A DNA stretch of 40,715 bases from Defluviitaleaceae bacterium (lineage in GTDB: Bacteria > Bacillota > Clostridia > Lachnospirales > WRAX01). The stretch's first letter is position 1. Each line of letters opens with the position of its first letter. Where the stretch lies: positions 1 through 40,715 of the forward strand of contig WQZZ01000006.1 in assembly GCA_009780485.1 (NCBI GenBank). The letters run 5' to 3'. This document shows positions 40,591 through 40,715 of the stretch, in pieces. A program made the position numbers and the translations under genes. The notes beneath the pieces are model-generated. The model was not told the origin of the DNA, did not search any database, and saw only the letters and a program-made list of their open reading frames with translations.

Positions 40591-40715
40591 ATGGAAAACC
40601 AGTACACAAACAACAACATAAACCACCGTAGCATGATGCAAACAGACATGTGGACACAGCTATTCGACTTAATAACAAGACTTGTAACCATCGAAGAAAA
40701 CCTATACGGCAAGAA
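40591..40715 (+). CDS. Small or N-terminal protein of unknown function, cut by window end
   Basis: Starts MENQYTNNNINHRS with AGGAGGTGA six bases before ATG and continues as an amphipathic helix (WTQLFDLITRLVTIEENLYG) to the end of the window, 41 residues in, without a stop. The first eleven bases equal those of the gene at 933-1115. Total length and family are unknown. Its asparagine-rich start and helix give no clear match. Confidence 0.65.
   Translation, partial: MENQYTNNNINHRSMMQTDMWTQLFDLITRLVTIEENLYGK

Noticed and set aside
1-40715. tRNA or rRNA genes
   Set aside because: I looked for the TTC-A T-loop and CCA-end patterns and for conserved rRNA blocks and saw none; a dedicated scan would be more sensitive.

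Overview
The window looks like the chromosome of an anaerobic, motile, low-to-mid GC Firmicute of the class Clostridia. Pointers are a type A-like RNase P RNA, the Firmicutes order era-yqzL-recO, CheV, many TTG/GTG starts with strong AGGAGG-type ribosome sites, a ferredoxin-linked indolepyruvate oxidoreductase, and a phosphate butyryltransferase/butyrate kinase pair. I cannot name a genus from sequence alone.

Layout. 84-800: YugP-like zinc peptidase, followed by a perfect 36-bp-arm palindrome. 933-1322 (minus): a 60-residue protein behind a strong promoter and a structured leader. 1445-2134: YczE-like membrane protein. 2131-13534 (all minus): a long co-directional block (engB, nudix, ptb, GNAT, mntA/hepT, iorA, a frameshifted GNAT, flavin reductase, alpha/beta-fold protein, iorB, a 47-residue membrane peptide, buk, lipoprotein, GNAT, membrane protein). 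IorAB would make aryl- or acyl-CoA from 2-oxo acids, and Ptb/Buk would turn the CoA ester into acid plus ATP; the four genes are interleaved with accessory genes. 13583-13897: a IIB-like protein without the phosphocysteine. 13947-16647 (minus): cheV, a small alarmone synthetase and gpsA from one promoter. 16741-17910: pcp and rnpB. 18063-22531: an HD-GYP response regulator and a large hybrid kinase. 23042-26595: era, yqzL, recO, a Uma2-type nuclease and an Fe-S aldo/keto reductase. 26664-28494: pyrE and a histone-deacetylase-family enzyme. 28650-31139: a MalT-like LuxR regulator. 31354-40166: a small Fe-S protein, a chemotaxis receptor and a 1849-residue hybrid kinase with two solute-binding domains and five PAS-like repeats.

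Three families of palindromic MITE-like elements punctuate the window: a 102-117-bp element ending in TGGTAGGGGC (four copies), a 115-117-bp element with CAATTTATTCG arms (two copies, one inside rnpB), and elements ending in CGTCATTGCGAG (two copies). Several sit exactly on gene ends and supply the stop codon.

The most novel-looking signal is a pair of near-identical leaders, one near each edge of the window (1116-1322 minus; 40395-40590 plus). Each has a TTGACA-N17-TATAAT promoter, a covarying stem domain whose loop carries an anti-Shine-Dalgarno ACCTC, a GACCTAG hairpin, and a competing hairpin with a conserved TTTGCAACACCA loop that can mask the ribosome site of a small gene starting ATGGAAAACCA. 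This is the architecture of a translational RNA switch; I do not recognise it as a known class.
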